Source of the DNA: Phaseolus vulgaris
Taxonomy: Eukaryota; Streptophyta; Magnoliopsida; Fabales; Fabaceae
Direction of reading: 5' to 3'
Length of the DNA stretch: 64,000 nucleotides
Assembly (NCBI RefSeq): GCF_000499845.2
Contig: NC_023751.2
Span: 29,297,475-29,361,474, forward strand
A model generated the notes under the pieces. It had not been told where the DNA came from, did not search any database, and saw only the letters and a program-made list of their open reading frames with translations. Shown in pieces: positions 11,549 to 22,378 of this stretch. The position numbers and the translations under genes were made by a program. Each line of letters begins with the position of its first letter. Position 1 is the stretch's first letter.

Positions 11549-14500
11549 CTGAAACATAACAGAAAGCTTATTCAGTACTCACACTCTGTGTTGAACGGTA
11601 AACAATGTTTACAATATCATGATAATGATACCAACCGGATCATAGCTCTCACTAAGGATATAGTCAAGAGCTGCTTCAGTCACTGCCATTGCAATTCCCC
11701 TCTCAGCAAGACGAGAAGCAACATCCTTCATTTGTAACCTTGCCACCTTCCTTAGTTGCTCGTGCGAAAGAGGATCAAATACGACAATTTCATCAAGCCG
11801 GTTCAACAATTCTGGCCTAAAATGTCTTCTCACCTGTTGAAGACATATTCAGCAGTCACAACAAAGAAAAACACAAAAAATCTGTTCGAAATAAAAAATG
11901 GTGCCAAGAAATATACCTCTTGCATTACTTTATCACGAGCCACTTGCATCGAAGATTTTCCAGAAAGTCCAGTAAGGAGGTGCTCTGCCCCAAGGTTAGA
12001 GGTCATGATAATGACTGTGTTTCTAAAGTCCACAGTGCGGCCTTGGCCATCAGTTAACCTTCCATCATCCAAGACTTGAAGGAGAGTGTTGAACACAGAT
12101 ATGTGTGCCTTTTCTACTTCATCAAACAGAACCACATTGTAAGGTCTTCGCCTTACAGCTTCAGTTAGCTGACCACCTTCTTCATGTCCAACATACCCAG
12201 GTGGTGCACCAATCAAGCGTGACACAGAATGTTGCTCCATGTACTCAGACATATCAATTCTCACCAACTGATTTTCATTGTCAAAAAGTTGCTCGGCGAG
12301 GGCCTTTGCAAGCTCGGTCTTGCCAACACCAGTTGGACCCAAGAACAGGAAGGAGCCCGTTGGCTGTTGAGGTCTCCCAAGCCCGGCTCTTGATCTCAGC
12401 ACAGCCTCTGCTACACAATTAACTGCTTGGTCTTGCCCTACAACCCTATTGTGCAATCTGTCACCAAGACCAATCAACCTTTCTTTATCATTTTGCCCAA
12501 GTCTCGTCACTGGTATGCCAGTCCAGCGGCTCACGACCTCCGCAATGTGTTCAGGTCCAACAGTTTCTGTCAACATTACATTCCCCTCAGTGTTCCCTTC
12601 AAGCTCTTGAATTGCAGATTCCACCTCCTGAATTGCCCCATACCGCAAATCCGCAGCTCTGGCAAGATCATATCGTCTCTCAGCCTCTAGAAGACCAAAG
12701 TTCAGCTCTTCTCTTTTTTGCTTTAGTCGTCGAATCTCATCAATCCTATTCTTCTCCTTTCTGTACTTCATCATCAAAGGTTGCAGCTTGTCTCTCAGGT
12801 CATCCAGCTCTTTCCGCACCTAAACATGAAAATAGAATTACAACGTTGTAAAACAAAAATAATCCAAATTACAAGGACATCAAATTAGCATAGTAAATAA
12901 TCAACCCTTACTTCAACTAAACGAGCTTTGCTGACTTTGTCTTTCTCTTTTTCCAGAGCATGAAGTTCCACTTCTAACTGCATTCTCTTCCTTTCAAGGT
13001 TGTCAATTTCCTATGGCTGGCTATCAAGTTGAACTCTCACATTCGCGCAAGCCTCATCAACTAAATCAATTGCCTTGTCTGGAAGATGACGACCTATACA
13101 ACCCAACTTAATAGCCACATTAATCATTTAAAATAACTTACTTAAACATATAAACTCCGTTTACTTTATCCAACACCTTAACATTTATTCGATCGTTCTA
13201 TAGTACTCTATATTCTATGTTTTAGTTCACATACCAAAAAATTGTAAGTTTTAATTCGGTAACATTTGTAGCAGCTTTACTAAGCTTTCAATGGTAACCA
13301 AAACTATGTAGAGATTAAGCTTCATACGAGGACTAAAACTTACAACAAAAATAACTAGAAAAGCTAGCAAATAGTATAACCAAAACCAAAATTAATATAC
13401 TAAATTTCCAATTAAATAATACACTGAAACAGAACAGCACATACCAGTGATGTAGCGACTAGACAATTGAGCCGCAACAACCAAAGCACGATCAAGAATC
13501 CTTACACCATGGTGACCTTCGTATTTTTCTTTCAAACCACGAAGTATACTTACAGTATCAACGACACTCGGTTCCGCCACATACACCTGCTGAAACCTTC
13601 TCTCAAAGGCTGCATCCTTCTCCACATACTTTCTATACTCGTCGAGTGTGGTGGCACCAATGCACCTCAACTGACCCCGCGCAAGCATAGGCTTAAACAA
13701 ATTTGCAGCATCCATGCAACCCCCAACTTTCCCAGCACCAAGAACCAAATGAATCTCATCAATGAACAAAATAACCTTCCCCTCAGCCTCTTCCACCTCC
13801 TTCAAAACTGCTTTCAACCGCTCCTCAAACTCCCCTCTGTACGTCGCGCCCGCAACCAACGCACCCATGTCCAACGCAAAGAGCCTAACATCAGCAAGAT
13901 TACTAGGAACATCCCCTTTAACAATCCTCTGAACCAACCCTTCAACCACGGCAGTTTTTCCAACACCCGGTTCACCAATCAAAACCGGGTTATTTTTCGT
14001 CCTTCTAGATAAAATCCTCACAACCCTTCGTATTTCCTCATCCCTTCCAATAACCGGGTCGAGCTTCCCAGCTTGTTCCACAAGATCTCTTCCATAGGTA
14101 AGCAAAGCCTGAAAACAGAGACACAAACGAGGTGAGTTATATATATGAACTATTTAAACTTGTTAAATGCTTGATCATGATCCTTGCTTGTTTGAGTAAG
14201 CAAATGTTTCATCAAACTAGTCCAACTCGAATTTCACAAGTTTACTAAATTATAACTTCTTTTCAAGAATTATCACATTTTCTATATGAAATTATCGGAT
14301 TATCATCATGCGTCCTATCAAGCTAGTTAAACTCACATTTTACAAAGCATATTCAATTATAATTACAATTGCGTTTATTCATTCGGAAAACTTAAACCAA
14401 AAATCTCATTTATTAAATGTAGTTGGGCTAACATGTCTTTTAGCATTTAACGACGAGACAAGAGGAATTTCTCCTTAAATAAATTATGTAAGCTAAATGA

Positions 14501-15123
14501 AGTACCTTAAAGGTTGTGTCACCGGTGGCGCTTACCACTTTCTTCCGATCCTTGCGGCGAAGCTTCTCGACTTCCGATTTGACATTCGATGCCTCCACGC
14601 CGGCTTCCTTGAGCAACTCCGCGATCTGAGAATCCCCCAGAAGGCCGAGGATGAGCTGGTCGACGGCCAGGTGCGTGTCGCCACGTGTCTTCTGGAGAGT
14701 CTGAGCTCTGCGCATGGCTTTCATGAGGTTCGTGCTTGCCGGAACCTCGTCCGGAGGAGGAGTTTGCGAGGGCAGTTTCTTCAGCGTTTGGCTGAACACG
14801 CTCTCCGCCGCCCGCGCCGATTCCTCGCCGCCCACGTTAGATAACACTTGGAAGAAGATTCCAACCCTGTCGGAGAGTAGAGATGAGGCGAGGTGAAGAG
14901 GAGTGAACTGCGCGTGGCCATTGCTCACCGCCGTTTCGTGAGCACTCACGAGAGCCTCGTTGGTCTTGTGCGTAAACTTCTCGGGATTCATCACTTTGCC
15001 TGCATCATCAAAATGGCGATTCATGTTATTAGATTAATGACAATAATAATGATTATAATAATTTATTTACAAATGGTGAATAATTTATTGGAATAAGAAT
15101 ATGGAAGATTATTACTACGTACC
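11240..15123 (-). CDS. HSP101: HSP101 / ClpB heat-shock disaggregase gene, codon 411 is a stop
   Basis: Six coding exons (14991-14506, 14108-13445, 13093-12912, 12819-11917, 11833-11636, 11548-11240) total 2742 nt: 914 codons with the final stop, matching the ~910-residue plant cytosolic HSP101. The family forms a hexameric AAA+ ring that, with HSP70, pulls proteins out of heat aggregates and confers acquired heat tolerance. Visible in order: Clp-N repeats, NBD1 (Walker A GEPGVGKT, Walker [10 protein letters not shown]), coiled-coil M domain, NBD2 ([19 protein letters not shown], pore loop GYVG), C-terminal D2-small domain and an acidic tail. The start [16 protein letters not shown] is the conserved family start; 11 more in-frame residues upstream come partly from a 5'UTR intron. 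All splice sites are GT..AG and join in frame, yet exon 3 has an in-frame TAG at codon 411. Full-length protein is not predicted unless this is a sequence error. Confidence 0.93.
11636..11833 (-). CDS. HSP101: HSP101 exon: NBD2 end and start of D2-small domain
   Basis: Sixty-six codons from [19 protein letters not shown] to [15 protein letters not shown] is the conserved arginine-finger block. Donor CCG|GTTGGT is GT-type but weak; joining to the next exon restores [12 protein letters not shown]. Confidence 0.9.
11917..12819 (-). CDS. HSP101: HSP101 exon: M domain and nucleotide-binding domain 2
   Basis: Begins [20 protein letters not shown], the coiled-coil M domain that docks HSP70, runs through the [20 protein letters not shown] linker, Walker A GPTGVGKT, the [17 protein letters not shown] pore loop, Walker [12 protein letters not shown] and sensor-1 [10 protein letters not shown]. 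301 codons with no lesion. Donor GAG|GTATAT. Confidence 0.92.
12912..13093 (-). CDS. HSP101: HSP101 exon: end of NBD1 and start of M domain, with nonsense codon
   Basis: Acceptor ATAG|GTCGTC restores Gly-Arg and gives [20 protein letters not shown], then [27 protein letters not shown]. The frame on both sides of the stop fits the family, so the stop replaces one Glu codon. The donor is GAA|GTAAGG. Fragments of this same exon recur at 39.5, 47.3, 47.8 and 48.2 kb. Confidence 0.88.
13011..13013 (-). other. HSP101: premature TAG in HSP101 (codon 411)
   Basis: The codon between CCA (Pro410) and GAA reads TAG. The family has Glu here, and three of the duplicated exon-3 copies in this window keep GAG at the same place (plus-strand CCTCTG against CCTATG here). 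One G-to-T change on the coding strand explains it. The truncated product would keep the N domain and NBD1 but lose most of M, all of NBD2 and the C-terminus. The position also lies upstream of three introns, so nonsense-mediated decay is expected. Confidence 0.9.
13445..14108 (-). CDS. HSP101: HSP101 exon: nucleotide-binding domain 1
   Basis: Starts at [20 protein letters not shown] and holds Walker A GEPGVGKT, pore loop 1 and Walker [16 protein letters not shown], then [20 protein letters not shown] with the arginine-finger region. Pore loop 1 reads TYRG where the family normally has KYRG; the aromatic Tyr that grips substrate is kept. Ends in ITG with a phase-1 junction (ACT G|GTATGT). Confidence 0.9.
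14506..14999 (-). CDS. HSP101: HSP101 exon 2 of the transcript: start codon and Clp-N domain
   Basis: Begins after the 5'UTR acceptor (GATGCAG, AG at 15001-15000), with ATG at 14991. It encodes 162 residues: two Clp-N repeats ([11 protein letters not shown] and [13 protein letters not shown]) used for substrate contact. It ends TTFK before the donor AAG|GTACTT. It is clearly richer in G/C than the flanking introns, as is usual for these exons. Confidence 0.9.
15000..15122 (-). other. HSP101: 5'UTR intron of HSP101
   Basis: Donor AAG|GTACGT (GT at 15122-15121) and acceptor GATGCAG (AG at 15001-15000) define a 123-nt A/T-rich intron ending 8 nt before the ATG. It explains why the open frame runs past MNPEK without a conserved sequence. 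Confidence 0.65.
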
Positions 15124-15280
15124 TTCTTATCGTGGGATGAAAACTTTGCCTTGTGGGAATGTAGAGACGAACAGTGAAAGAACGAACTAACAGAATTTGA
15201 ATTTGAATTGGTTTGAGTTTTGTAGTAAAGAGAGTTTTTGGTGATCAATGTATGAAGTGAAGAAGAAAGGAACCAGACAA

Positions 15281-15288
15281 TTTATGAA
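15281..15288 (-). promoter_or_regulatory. possible TATA box of HSP101
   Basis: The minus strand reads CATAAATTG here, about 160 bp upstream of the 5'UTR donor. It is a weak match and no better TATA was seen between 15130 and 15300. Confidence 0.35.
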
Positions 15289-15336
15289 GTTGAAAAGACC
15301 TTTCTTAAAAGTTTGAGAGCTTCCTTATGATGCAGA

Positions 15337-15356
15337 AAAAGCTCCCAGAGACTTCC
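15337..15356 (-). promoter_or_regulatory. imperfect heat-shock element upstream of HSP101
   Basis: Read on the minus strand as five-base units this is gGAAg tCTCt gGGAg cTTTt: four alternating nGAAn/nTTCn units with one mismatch in each of three. It lies about 50 bp upstream of the TATA-like site, where HSF sites usually sit. No perfect three-unit element was found by eye. Confidence 0.4.
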
Positions 15357-15419
15357 ATTCTTTTGTTTTTATTCTAAGCGGTTAATATCTCCCATACTAT
15401 TTAGAAATCTTTTTATTTA

Positions 15420-16700
15420 TTTTTTAATTAATTATCAAAATTTGAGTATGAGAAGGACTTAGTTTCTCATAGCACTATTTAAATTTTTATTTGTTTTTTT
15501 TTCTATTTAATACCTTTTTATTTTTATTCACTTATCTAATATCATTTCAAAAGTAAAAAAAAATAATAAATTAAAAAATTTGATAATTTTAATTTTAATT
15601 GCATTAAAAAAATAAATATTTTTAATATTTAAAATAGTTAGAAATATAATTAATAAATAAAAAAGAAACAGAAATAAATAAAGAATGACATAAAAAATAA
15701 TAATAATTAAAAACAAACAATATATAAAATAAAGGCAAAACAAAATAAGATAAAGATGAAAGATATAAAAACAAATCTAAACAAGATAAAAATAAGAGAT
15801 ATAAGACGATACTAAATAAGTGTTACACCCAACATTTTTTTATTTCTCTATCTTTCCTTTTGTATTTATCTTATTTTGCTTTTATTTTTATTATTGTTGT
15901 TTTTATTTTCTATACTTATTTATTTTTGTATAACATTTCTATTAGTTTGTTTTTTTTAGGATTTTGCATTTAGGGTAGACACTTCAATATTATTTGTGTT
16001 CACTGCTAAATAATACTAATTGACTTTAGTTTTTTTTATAATTATGTCCTATATTTTTTTACATAAAATTAAGATAATTACATCATCAATAATAATAAAA
16101 ATAAATACTAATTTATGTTTATTGATTCAACTTTTATGTTGTTGTAGGATTTAATTTTTTATTTTCTTTATTCTTTAAAAAAATAACTTTAAACTAAACA
16201 TTTTTAATTTATTACTTTTTTACTTTTATTTTGCAAAAACTCATTTCTTTATTTATTAATTATATTTCTAACTATTTTAAACATTAAAAATATTTAATTT
16301 TTTAATGCATTTAAAATTAAAATTACCAACTTTTTAAAATTTATTATTATTTTTTTTAACTTTTGAAAAGATGCTAGATAAGGAAATAAAAACAAAAAGG
16401 TATTAGATGGAAAAATAAAAAATTTAATAGTACTATATGAGGAATTAAACTAATGGGTACTTATTTTTTATTTTTGACATTAATTTTAAGACAAAAATCA
16501 AAATGAGATTAATAAAAAGGTGTTCATAATTTTTTTAATTACTACAATTTTTTTTATATTTAACTATTACTTACGGTGATTGAGTGAATATGAATATTGA
16601 CATAATTTTTAATTGATTAACAATATAGAAATATTGAACATATCTTTTTCAATTACAAATATGAAATCTAGTAACTACTAGGATTGAGTTTAGGAGTGTT
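15420..16700. other. A/T-rich intergenic DNA, nothing recognised
   Basis: Extremely A/T-rich with long T and A runs; no domain-bearing frame. From about 15530 to 16420 the sequence folds back loosely on itself: the AAATATTTTTAATATTTAAA neighbourhood near 15610 and its complement near 16280 suggest an old inverted-repeat element. Confidence 0.45.
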
Positions 16701-16779
16701 ATCATGACGTCTAGTAAATAAACATGAATTTTCCTTACATAAACTAGGTTCGTCTTACAAATTAATTTTAAATTGTATA

Positions 16780-17015
16780 ATATAAAACTCAAAAATGTAT
16801 TATACATTGTATAATCTAAAATAACACTACACAATTTAAACATTTCTACATTATATAATTCATAATGCATTTCTAGATTATGTAATCCAAGAATTTGAAA
16901 ATGTATTATAGATCACACAAATCAGAATACAAATTTATAAATTTCATAATTCAAGTATAGGCTTTGTAGACATTTCTGACACCTTCATGGAGGTGCAAAA
17001 AGTAATTTTTCATTT
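16780..17015. repeat. remnant of the palindrome-rich MITE family
   Basis: TTCTAGATTATGTAATCCAAGAA and nearby diverged palindromes, followed by CATGGAGGTGCAAAAAG, recall the interior and the CTCCATA/TATGGAGGTGCA end of the MITE at 9.1 kb. The left end is unclear. Confidence 0.45.
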
Positions 17016-17678
17016 CGTCTCGTTTTAAAATTCTAGCTACTTACAATCCAATTCATTTTGTGTTGAATTTTTTTTGGATCGAGCTATCACATATCTAATG
17101 AAAACAAATATTGTGTTCTACATACAGTATTTCCTCCTACACTCCTCTTTCTAAATACTTATTTTATGTTTTTTTTTTATTTATATCTCTTTGAAGTTCC
17201 AAACTCCATATTTGTGTTGGGCACTTCAACTTGTGCTTTTGACATTTTTTTTGCAATGGATATTATTGGGGATCAAGGTTTTATTGAAGTTGAAGCTGGG
17301 TAGCTCCCTTAGTAAGTATTCTTTTCATCCATTCATTCAAACAACGATGGTCAGGTTTTTTATTTGCTTTTGTGTGCAGTTTGAAAGACTTTTAAATTGA
17401 ACAATTTATAATAGAATATTGTAGTTTTAGATTGTATAATGTATAAGACCAAATATTTCATCTTAGATCGCATAACTTTTAACTTAATTCTTGAAATGGA
17501 TTGGTGAATATAAAAATAATAATAAAAAGTATTCTAGTTTAGAATTGTAATAATAATAGAAATAATAATAATAATAAAATTGTGTAATTCGTAAAAAAAA
17601 TTTTAGTTCAAAATTGGTAATCTAGAAAACAATACTACTTTGGCATAAAAGATTATGCATGAACATAAATGGTTATAT
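17016..17678. other. intergenic DNA, nothing recognised
   Basis: A/T-rich, with short AAT repeats near 17510-17580. A 69-codon frame at 17191-17400 has hydrophobic stretches but no known motif. Confidence 0.45.
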
Positions 17679-17683
17679 GTTGG

Positions 17684-17942
17684 TATAAGAAAATGATAAA
17701 AAAAATGATAAGAATAAGAGAAGTTTCTTATTTGTATGGTAACATCACTTATGTATAAGAAATATATAGGAGTTTCTCTCCAAATTACAATCCAATTAGA
17801 TAGGGATACTAATAATGAGATTCTATCATTATTAAATTAATTGCATACAATATCGTACAATATCGCATATAATTGGGTACAATATCGTACAATATTGCAT
17901 ACAATAATTGCATATAATTTGATAATTATTATTTCCTCAATA
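17684..17942 (-). repeat. 3' LTR of copia element A
   Basis: 259 bp. It starts TATTGAGGAAATAATAATTA on the minus strand after the polypurine tract and ends CTTATA before the GTTGG duplication. It differs from the 5' LTR at many sites and by small indels, so the insertion is not recent. Confidence 0.88.
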
Positions 17943-17949
17943 CTCCTCC

Positions 17950-19118
17950 TCAAGTTGGTAGGTGAAGATCATGAACCCTCAACTTGTGTCGTAGCGTCAA
18001 AAACCGTTCCTTACCTAGTGTCTTTGTAAAAATATTTGCGAGTTGATACTGTGTCAGTACATATGAATGATTGATTATCCCAGCTTGTAATTTTTCTCGC
18101 ACAATGTGACACTCTATCTCAATGTGTTTTGTGCGTTCATGAAATACTGGGTTTGCTGCTATATGTAATACCGCGGTATTCTGCTTCCGCTGATGATCTT
18201 GATACGTTTGTCTGTTTTTTTGACTTCCATGAGATAATAGAAGAACCAAGAAAAAATGCAACATCGTCTGGTGTGAGTTCTAGGTATTGTTCCATTGGAA
18301 ATTTGTCTGGACGAGCACCTGTGAATCTCGTATCCTGCAAAATATCAAGCGCATATTTTCTTTGGGACATGTAAATACCAACTTTGGAACGGGAAAATTC
18401 AATCCCTAGAAAATATTTTAGGTCTCCAAGATCTTTAATGCGAAATTGTTGTAATAGACAATCTTTAACACGCTGAATTTCTGTCAAATCATTTCCTGTC
18501 AAAAGAATATCATCCACATAAATCAAAAGGGCAGTAAATGATGAATTATTCTGTCTTGTGAATAGAGAGTAATCTGTCTTGGACTGCTGAAATCCTACAG
18601 ATTTAATCACATGAGAAAATGTTGAAAACCATGTTCGAGATGCTTGTTTGAGACCATAAAGGGATTTGTTGAGTCGACATACAATGTTCTCCCCCTGTCG
18701 ATGATGCCCGGGTAGCAAGTCCATGTAAATAATTTCATGCAATGTGCCATGTAAGAAGACATTTTGCACATCTAGAGTAAACCAATTTCTGGCTGCTGCA
18801 ATGGTGAGGAGACACCTCAGAGTTGTTAATTTTGCTGTTGGTGAAAAAGTTTCAAAATAGTCAACACCTTCAATCTGAGTGTACCCTTTGCGACAAGGCG
18901 CGCCTTATATCTGTCAACGCTACCGTTGTACTTTATTTAATAGACCCATTTGCATCCGATGGGTTTCTGCCCAGTGGGTAACGGTGTCAAGGTCCACATT
19001 TGATTTAGCTGCAAGGCGGAAAGCTCTTCGTCCATTGCTTTTTGCCAATTTGGATCAAGGATAGCTTGAGCATAAGTGTGAGGTTCTTTGGTGGCTGTGA
19101 TGTTAGCAAGATATGCAC
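17950..19118 (-). pseudogene. copia A: reverse transcriptase and RNase H
   Basis: From the right: AMDEELSALQLNQMWTLTPL and GCKWVY, a stop, then KYNGSVDRYKARLVAKG, LDVQNVFLHGTLHEIIYMDL, KSLYGLKQASRTWF and the active-site block IYVDDILLTG, followed by LGDLKYFLGIEFSRS. An internal deletion after LELTPDD joins straight to RNase H ([20 protein letters not shown]). A frameshift follows, then [13 protein letters not shown] and the family end [23 protein letters not shown]. Stop at about 18939, frameshifts near 18890 and 18200. Confidence 0.87.
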
Positions 19119-19122
19119 TATG

Positions 19123-19820
19123 TGATGGAAGAGGCCCAAGCACAAGCCCACATGCAAGCCCACCAAAGGGTAGATTTGGGCCAACCATAGAGTTATGGCC
19201 AAAAGGATCCAAGAAGATGTTCTTTTACATGTTCAAATGCCATAAACTCTAGTGTAGAGTAGACTTTAATTTCTTGTCAAAATTAGCATAGGAACTTTAT
19301 TTGTAATTTTCTTAGAATTAATTTTGGCACCTAAAACACCAACCTAGGTAAACTTAGAGTTTCTAAAAAAACCTCTAAATTTACCAAGGCCGGTCTAGAA
19401 AGCCCATGGAAGGGGTGAGCATAAAAACTAGACACACCCCTCCCCATGTGCTCATTTGTGCACCCATGTGTCATGTGCACCCATGTGCTTCACATTTACA
19501 TTTCATTTGGCTAGCATTAGGATTGCATTATGGTCCTCCTTAGCCTATAAAAGGAGGAGCCTACACCTTGTATTTTCAAGTTTATTGTGAGTAAAGTTAT
19601 GCTGTCATTTTGTGCCAAGCTTTGCTTCTCCCTAGAATTCTAGGCTCTAAACTTCATCTCCTTCACCTCTCCTTGGGTTGGCCGAACCTCCCTAGCTTCA
19701 TACATATCATGCACCTTCAAGATCAACACCACTCTTAGGAGGATCTTGCTCACACACCTTCATAGCTTTCGCACCACTTTTTCTTACATGATTCAAGAAG
19801 ACCTTCATGAAATGCCATCA
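19123..19820 (+). repeat. 5' LTR of gypsy element B
   Basis: 698 bp, TG..CA ends, with a TATA box TATAAAAG at 19546-19553 that would drive element transcription. Confidence 0.9.
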
Positions 19821-21687
19821 TTTGGTATCAGAGCTATGGTTCTTCAAGATGAGTTGCTTTTGGTCTTTCATTTTTAGTTTTTCTTTACTTTCATGTTGTT
19901 CATCTTATTTTCCATAATTGTCTTGCTGTTTTTTACATTTTAATTCTTTTGGTGTGCTTTGTGGAAGATCCAACCGAAGCACTTTTGTTCAATTGATCTT
20001 GAACAAGTTCTTGTGCAAATTGTGATAGGATTCCATACACCTTTGAGTTGCTGTTTTCTTTTAGGCTTTTGAGTCTTTATTTGCTTTCTTATTTGGTTCA
20101 TATTATGCTTTTGAGTCTTTAATTTCTGAATCCATATATGTTTTGTCAAGTCATGTTCATCCACAATGTCAACAATTCTTAGTAGTCCTTTATTTGGCTT
20201 GATTGTTTCTTGATTTTGGGTATCTTTAATTGCTTTGAATCTGCTGTTCTTTGATCTTTTGGTGCCTTTTTAATTTTAGTTTGAGTTCCATTTGTGTTTA
20301 GATCCTACACAAATTATATTTCACAAATTCTATTGTATTTAAATTTTGGTATCTTGCTGTTTTTGTTTCCAGTTTCCAGAATTCCCTGTTTCAGATTTTC
20401 TGTGCTGGCTGTTTTGTTCCAGAAAAATATTTTCACTCATAGGAAAATTTTGATTCTCTGGAATATGCAAGTTTGAAGTGTTATAGAAAGGACAAAAAAA
20501 GAATTAGTCCAAAAGAATCAACAGAAAAAAAATGATAAATCTTTTAAAATCAGTGTGCAAATCTGAGGCGCTACAGCTGGCGTAACTGAACACCAAAATT
20601 GCAAAATTTATTAAAAAACATTGGTGCATGCGTTTTGAGTGATTCCAAAGCCAGGATTTAGCTAAGATCTTGAATATCTTGCATATCAAATTTCAGAATC
20701 ATATCTTAAAAACACAGCTCAGCATAAATTGGGGAAAAACACGTTTCTGGCCCACAACATTTTCCAGTGGTGCTGTTTTTTTTTATTTGGTCATCTAAAT
20801 CTAGTGCCATTCTTAGGATTCTTTTGTGTGCCTACCTTTATTTTGGTACCTTTTATTTGCTTGCTTAATATTTCTTGAACCTCTTTCTAGTTGTCATAAT
20901 CTAACTCCTTTTGGTGGTACTGTTTTATTCAATTTAATTGTTTCTTCCTTTTGTTCTTTGACCTCTAATTTGGGTGCTGAAATTTATTCTCCTTTGGTGC
21001 TTGTGTGAATGGAAACTTGACTTGGTTAAGTTTTAGCCCTTTGATAGGTGCTGGAAATTGGAGAATCAAGACCTTCATTCTAAGGAGAAGACAAAGACAA
21101 AGCCGAAGCACACTTTCTCAAAACACTATACACATTTGGAGGGCTAACAAGCAAAGACAACAAGAGGGAGTGCCACTAGCAAAAAGAGGATCAACAAAGG
21201 GGGTTTTTCTTAATTTCCTTGCAACTTAATTTGTGTTAATTACCTCTTAATTACGATTTAGACGGTGAGTGTGTCTTCAAGGGCTCAAAGTGTCCAAGAA
21301 GCCTCACCTAGGGCCGACTAGTATAGAATTCTTAATTAGCAATTGTTAATTGTTTGTATTTTCCTTTTCTTTTGCTTAGTTAGTGACTCTTTGCATGAAT
21401 ATTTTGTTAAGTTTGTGATAAACCGTCTAGCTTTGTTGATTAGTTAGCATACATTGTTTTCTTGCATTGAAAAAAAAAAGTTTTGATTTCTCAACTTAAT
21501 TGTGTTCTAAGTTGTTTACTAAGAGGAAGTTTTGTGTGAAGACATTGAGGGATAGTTTTTGGCTAAGGCAAAGGCTTGGTACTTAAGTAGTCCTTTGTGA
21601 CTCACCTCCCTTACCTGGAAGACTACCTTCTTTGACTTCCCTAAATTTTTCTCAAGGTAAAATACTTCTACACACAAAGCTTTAGTC

Positions 21688-22224
21688 ATGTCTTCTCACT
21701 CCTCTAAATCTCTTAAAAGTGAGGTGAAATCCTTGAAATCTCTTTTGAAACAACTTACTAAGGATATTCAATCAATTTCATCTAAACAATTGGAGAATGA
21801 GATCAAAACTAATGAATTGACTAAAGCAAAGAATGAGAAGTCTCAATTTTCAAAAAAATTACATTCTCATGCATCTAGCTCTAAACATCATGATTATCTT
21901 GGGGGAAGAAAGTCTTAGGAAAAATGAATATCATCAACAATTCCCTAGGAGAGCTAGGAAAGAGAGACAAGAAAACCTAACCAAGCATATCTCTCACACT
22001 CAAGCTAGAGAAATTCCATGTTTAGAATACCTTGGCAATGATCAATTAGCATCTCAATGTTTCAATGAAAGATCTATGATCTTAAGGGACAAAGATGAGA
22101 ATAGTAGCCAAGAAAAAGAAGCTAGTGAGAGTGAAGAAAATGTAAAAATAGAAAAGCAAGAGAAAACCCTTGGGAAACAAAAGGCGTGGGAGAAGAGTGT
22201 TCCTTCCCACAAGGTCATTCAATA
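21688..22224 (+). pseudogene. gag-like region of element B
   Basis: It starts MSSHSSKSLKSEVKSLKSLL, parallel to the gag start of element C (MSSPSRDSNESDVIILKTLL), and runs as a Lys/Glu-rich coiled coil. One frameshift near 21905 is needed to continue into the SLRKNEYHQQFPRRARKERQ block (C: SLRINEYYQPPLRRVRREKK). The central gag fold and the zinc knuckle are mostly deleted; a trace remains as IPCLEYLGNDQLASQC. Unlikely to make a capsid. Confidence 0.7.
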
Positions 22225-22378
22225 AGAAGGAAAAGTTGAAAATACATTTGAAAATATACCTCTTGTTGAACAACCTAGCCTTACCTTTTGTAAAGGAACA
22301 CTTGCAAGCCTAGAAAAAAAAGAAGAAACCTTAAAAAAGGCTTGCATAGATAAAAATATAGTAGATTATTTTACATAC

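Noticed and set aside
11756..12851. Plus-strand open frames opposite HSP101 exon 4
   Set aside because: They are the reverse reading of a strongly conserved coding exon and show no motif of their own.
14497..14896. Plus-strand frames opposite the first HSP101 coding exon
   Set aside because: Shadow frames caused by G/C-rich coding sequence.
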